A DNA stretch of 64,000 nt, from the NCBI RefSeq assembly GCF_014069575.1, contig NZ_CP059675.1:744001-808000 (forward strand). Direction: 5' to 3'. Origin of the DNA: Schaalia sp. JY-X169. Lineage in GTDB: Bacteria > Actinomycetota > Actinomycetes > Actinomycetales > Actinomycetaceae. Positions 62,722 to 64,000 of this stretch are shown piece after piece. The notes under the pieces were generated by a model. The model worked only from the letters and a program-made list of their open reading frames with translations. It made no database searches and was not told the DNA's origin. How positions within the stretch are numbered: position 1 is the stretch's first letter; the number at the start of each line of letters is the position of its first letter. A program made the translations under genes and the position numbers.

Positions 62722-63653
62722 GTCTTCATCCTGCTTTCCGCGAGTACCTGGACCAGTTGAACCCACTCGTCGTGAAGGCTGCCGCCGAGGGCGTCCAACC
62801 GACCCCGGATTCAGCACGCGCTGCGCTTGCTAGTTTGAATCAGTTCGCACTCCCGGCGGTGGCTGTAGCAGAGGTTCGTGAATCAGCACTGGGTGGGATT
62901 CCGGTGCGTATCTACATCCCTGAACCCGAAGAAGCTTGTGATGTGGTCTTCTTCGTTCACGGAGGTGGGCATATGGCAGGAGACCTCGATGTTTACGACT
63001 TCTCGGCCCGCCGCTTAGCGGGTTCTTCCGGGATGGTGGTTGTTTCTGTTGATTACGCCAGGTCTCCGGAGGCGCGATACCCGATCGGCCTCGAACAGAC
63101 GTATGCGGCCCTTCAGGAGGTAAGTCACGGATTGCCGGGCGTGAGGGTCACGGGCAAGATCCACGGGTTTGCGGATTCGGGTGGCGCGGCGAAGCTGGCG
63201 TCCATCGCTCAGCGGGTTGCACGTGGGGAGTGGCGTTCGCCTATTGACCGGCAGGTGCTGCTTTACCCCAGCCTCGATTACACGATGAGCGGGGAGACCA
63301 TGGACACCTACGGACAGAACTATTTCCTGTCAGCAGAGCGGGTTCAGTGGTACTTCGACAACTACTTCAACGAGGGCGATGACCGCGCGCAGGCTTCACC
63401 CGGGCTCGGACCCTTCAACGCCGCGATGCCGGAGACGTTGGTGATTGCGGCGGAGTACGATCCGCTTTTCTCCGAGGCCGTCTCATACGTTGAGGCCATG
63501 AGGGCTGCGGGTTCCTCTGCTCACCTCATTGTGGCCACGGGCATGATCCATGCTTTCGCCTTCTTCGAGGCGATGGTGGCTGACGATGTCGATCGCCTCT
63601 ACGAAGTGAGTGCGGACTTCCTAGCGGATGGGGAAGTGCCCAAGCAGTGGTGA
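62718..63653 (+). CDS. Alpha/beta hydrolase, hormone-sensitive-lipase type
   Basis: Esterase-like hydrolase of 311 aa. The oxyanion-hole motif is FFVHGGGHMAGD (near 75-86). The nucleophile is Ser in GFADSGGAAK (a GxSxG-like motif with Ala at the first Gly position). The acid is probably Asp in AAEYDPLFSE and the base His in GMIHAFAF. The HGGG motif places it in the HSL family IV esterases. It starts inside the ATGA overlap with the transporter. Substrate unknown. Confidence 0.88.
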   Translation: MSLHPAFREYLDQLNPLVVKAAAEGVQPTPDSARAALASLNQFALPAVAVAEVRESALGGIPVRIYIPEPEEACDVVFFVHGGGHMAGDLDVYDFSARRLAGSSGMVVVSVDYARSPEARYPIGLEQTYAALQEVSHGLPGVRVTGKIHGFADSGGAAKLASIAQRVARGEWRSPIDRQVLLYPSLDYTMSGETMDTYGQNYFLSAERVQWYFDNYFNEGDDRAQASPGLGPFNAAMPETLVIAAEYDPLFSEAVSYVEAMRAAGSSAHLIVATGMIHAFAFFEAMVADDVDRLYEVSADFLADGEVPKQW

Positions 63654-63683
63654 AGGACACCCTCAAGCTGCTGGGCGGCGTTT

Positions 63684-63713
63684 TGGGGCAGACGAGGGTT
63701 TACCACTATGATG
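63684..63713 (+). promoter_or_regulatory. Probable tRNA-Val promoter
   Basis: TTGGGG (63684-63689), 18 bp, TATGAT (63708-63713), leaving about 35 bp to the mature tRNA 5' end. Confidence 0.5.
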
Positions 63714-63753
63714 TAACGGTTGCTTGAAGCGTAAGGCGCGGACAGTAACTGCA

Positions 63754-63827
63754 GGGCCTATAGCTCAGTTGGCTAGAGCGCCACGTTTACACCGTGGATG
63801 TCGGGGGTTCGAGTCCCTCTGGGCCCA
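63754..63827 (+). tRNA. tRNA-Val (anticodon TAC)
   Basis: Acceptor GGGCCTA pairs with TGGGCCC (one G-U). The D arm AGCTCAGTTGGCTAGAGC, the anticodon stem CCACG/CGTGG with loop TTTACAC (anticodon TAC) and the T arm GGGGGTTCGAGTCCCTC form a complete cloverleaf. The 3' CCA is not encoded. Its 3' half is overlapped on the other strand by the end of a recombinase-like frame. Confidence 0.95.
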
Positions 63828-64000
63828 CAATTGAAGACGTATTAGAACACCTGACATCGGTTGATGCGGGTTTTGGTTTGAGGGCCGCGAAGGGCTCAGC
63901 GAGTCGAATCGTCGCCCTTTCGTCTTCGCTGATCTCGATGCCGTCAGTGAGCGCCTGGTTCGCGAGCCGTTTGCCTTGGTCGTTCGTGCGAGCGTAGAGC
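63787..64000 (-). CDS. C-terminal end of a probable serine site-specific recombinase (partial)
   Basis: A frame enters from the right edge on the minus strand and runs 71 codons to a TAA at 63789-63787 inside the tRNA-Val gene. Its first 45 residues (RTNDQGKRLANQALTDGIEI, SEDERATIRLAEPFAALKP) resemble the C-terminal ends of recombinase-family (large serine) proteins, where NQALF.xIxI.(D)DE...LA.PF is common. The last ~16 residues are antisense tRNA sequence (VGPEGLEPPTSTV). This suggests a mobile element integrated at the 3' part of the tRNA gene, with most of the recombinase outside the window. Confidence 0.6.
   Translation of the reverse strand, partial: LYARTNDQGKRLANQALTDGIEISEDERATIRLAEPFAALKPKPASTDVRCSNTSSIVGPEGLEPPTSTV

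Noticed and set aside
63794-63997. A plus-strand frame starting in the tRNA-Val anticodon arm
   Set aside because: It begins inside a tRNA and is antisense to the more convincing recombinase C-terminus.

Overview
The window is a stretch of chromosome from a moderately high-GC Gram-positive actinobacterium. The evidence is the gene order (folC, ndk, smc, ftsY, ffh; rpsP, KH protein, rimM, trmD, rplS, lepB, rnhB, DUF2469, yraN, comM, dprA, xerC; rpsB, tsf, pyrH, frr, cdsA, rlmN; dxr, rseP, ispG, proS, def) and several actinobacterial marker families (DUF2469, DUF3145, DUF3052, homodimeric AceE, DUF5671). A member of the Actinomycetales/Actinomycetaceae or a near relative is a reasonable inference; the species cannot be fixed from this window.

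Layout. 1-13181: end of an unidentified gene, folC, a 740-bp repeat-rich gap, a dhaK-dhaL-dhaM dihydroxyacetone kinase operon that uses PTS phosphate, ndk, smc, a membrane-anchored unknown, ftsY and ffh. 13193-17222: a perfect 38-bp inverted repeat, an amidohydrolase, a 14-TM drug-type exporter and an inositol-phosphatase-family gene. 17455-29917: translation, export, RNase HII, DNA-uptake and recombination genes, ending in rpsB-tsf and a clear terminator; trmD here carries a fused GNAT acetyltransferase. 30087-44345: a DUF5671 membrane protein with a small membrane-anchored partner, then pyrH, frr, cdsA, rlmN, a DivIVA-domain protein, dxr, rseP, ispG, proS, def, DUF3145 and an acyl-carrier-like protein without the phosphopantetheine serine.

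44804-57819 is an accessory catabolic island for hydroxylated phenylacetate through homoprotocatechuate meta-cleavage: a MobA-type flavin hydroxylase, an IclR regulator, a succinate-semialdehyde-type dehydrogenase, an MHS-type permease, then an operon of FAH-RraA fusion, GntR regulator, HpaE, HpaD, HpaH and HpaI. The products would be pyruvate and succinate. Four promoters (flavin hydroxylase, semialdehyde dehydrogenase, and both divergent promoters at permease/operon) have their -10 hexamer inside the same 12-bp palindrome, ATCGTATACGAT or a close variant, which points to one repressor, most likely the GntR protein. HpaBC and a stand-alone CHM isomerase are absent; the flavin hydroxylase and the RraA-like domain look like non-homologous substitutes for HpaBC and for the HpcE decarboxylase half.

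57920-64000: aceE, DUF3052, an MFS-hydrolase pair, and at the right edge a tRNA-Val whose 3' half is overlapped by the end of a probable serine-recombinase gene, so a mobile element seems to begin there.

The intergenic DNA carries several unexplained repeats: a 76-bp palindrome of constant length in two places 47 kb apart, tandem-repeat islands sharing a core sequence, and two other long hairpins.
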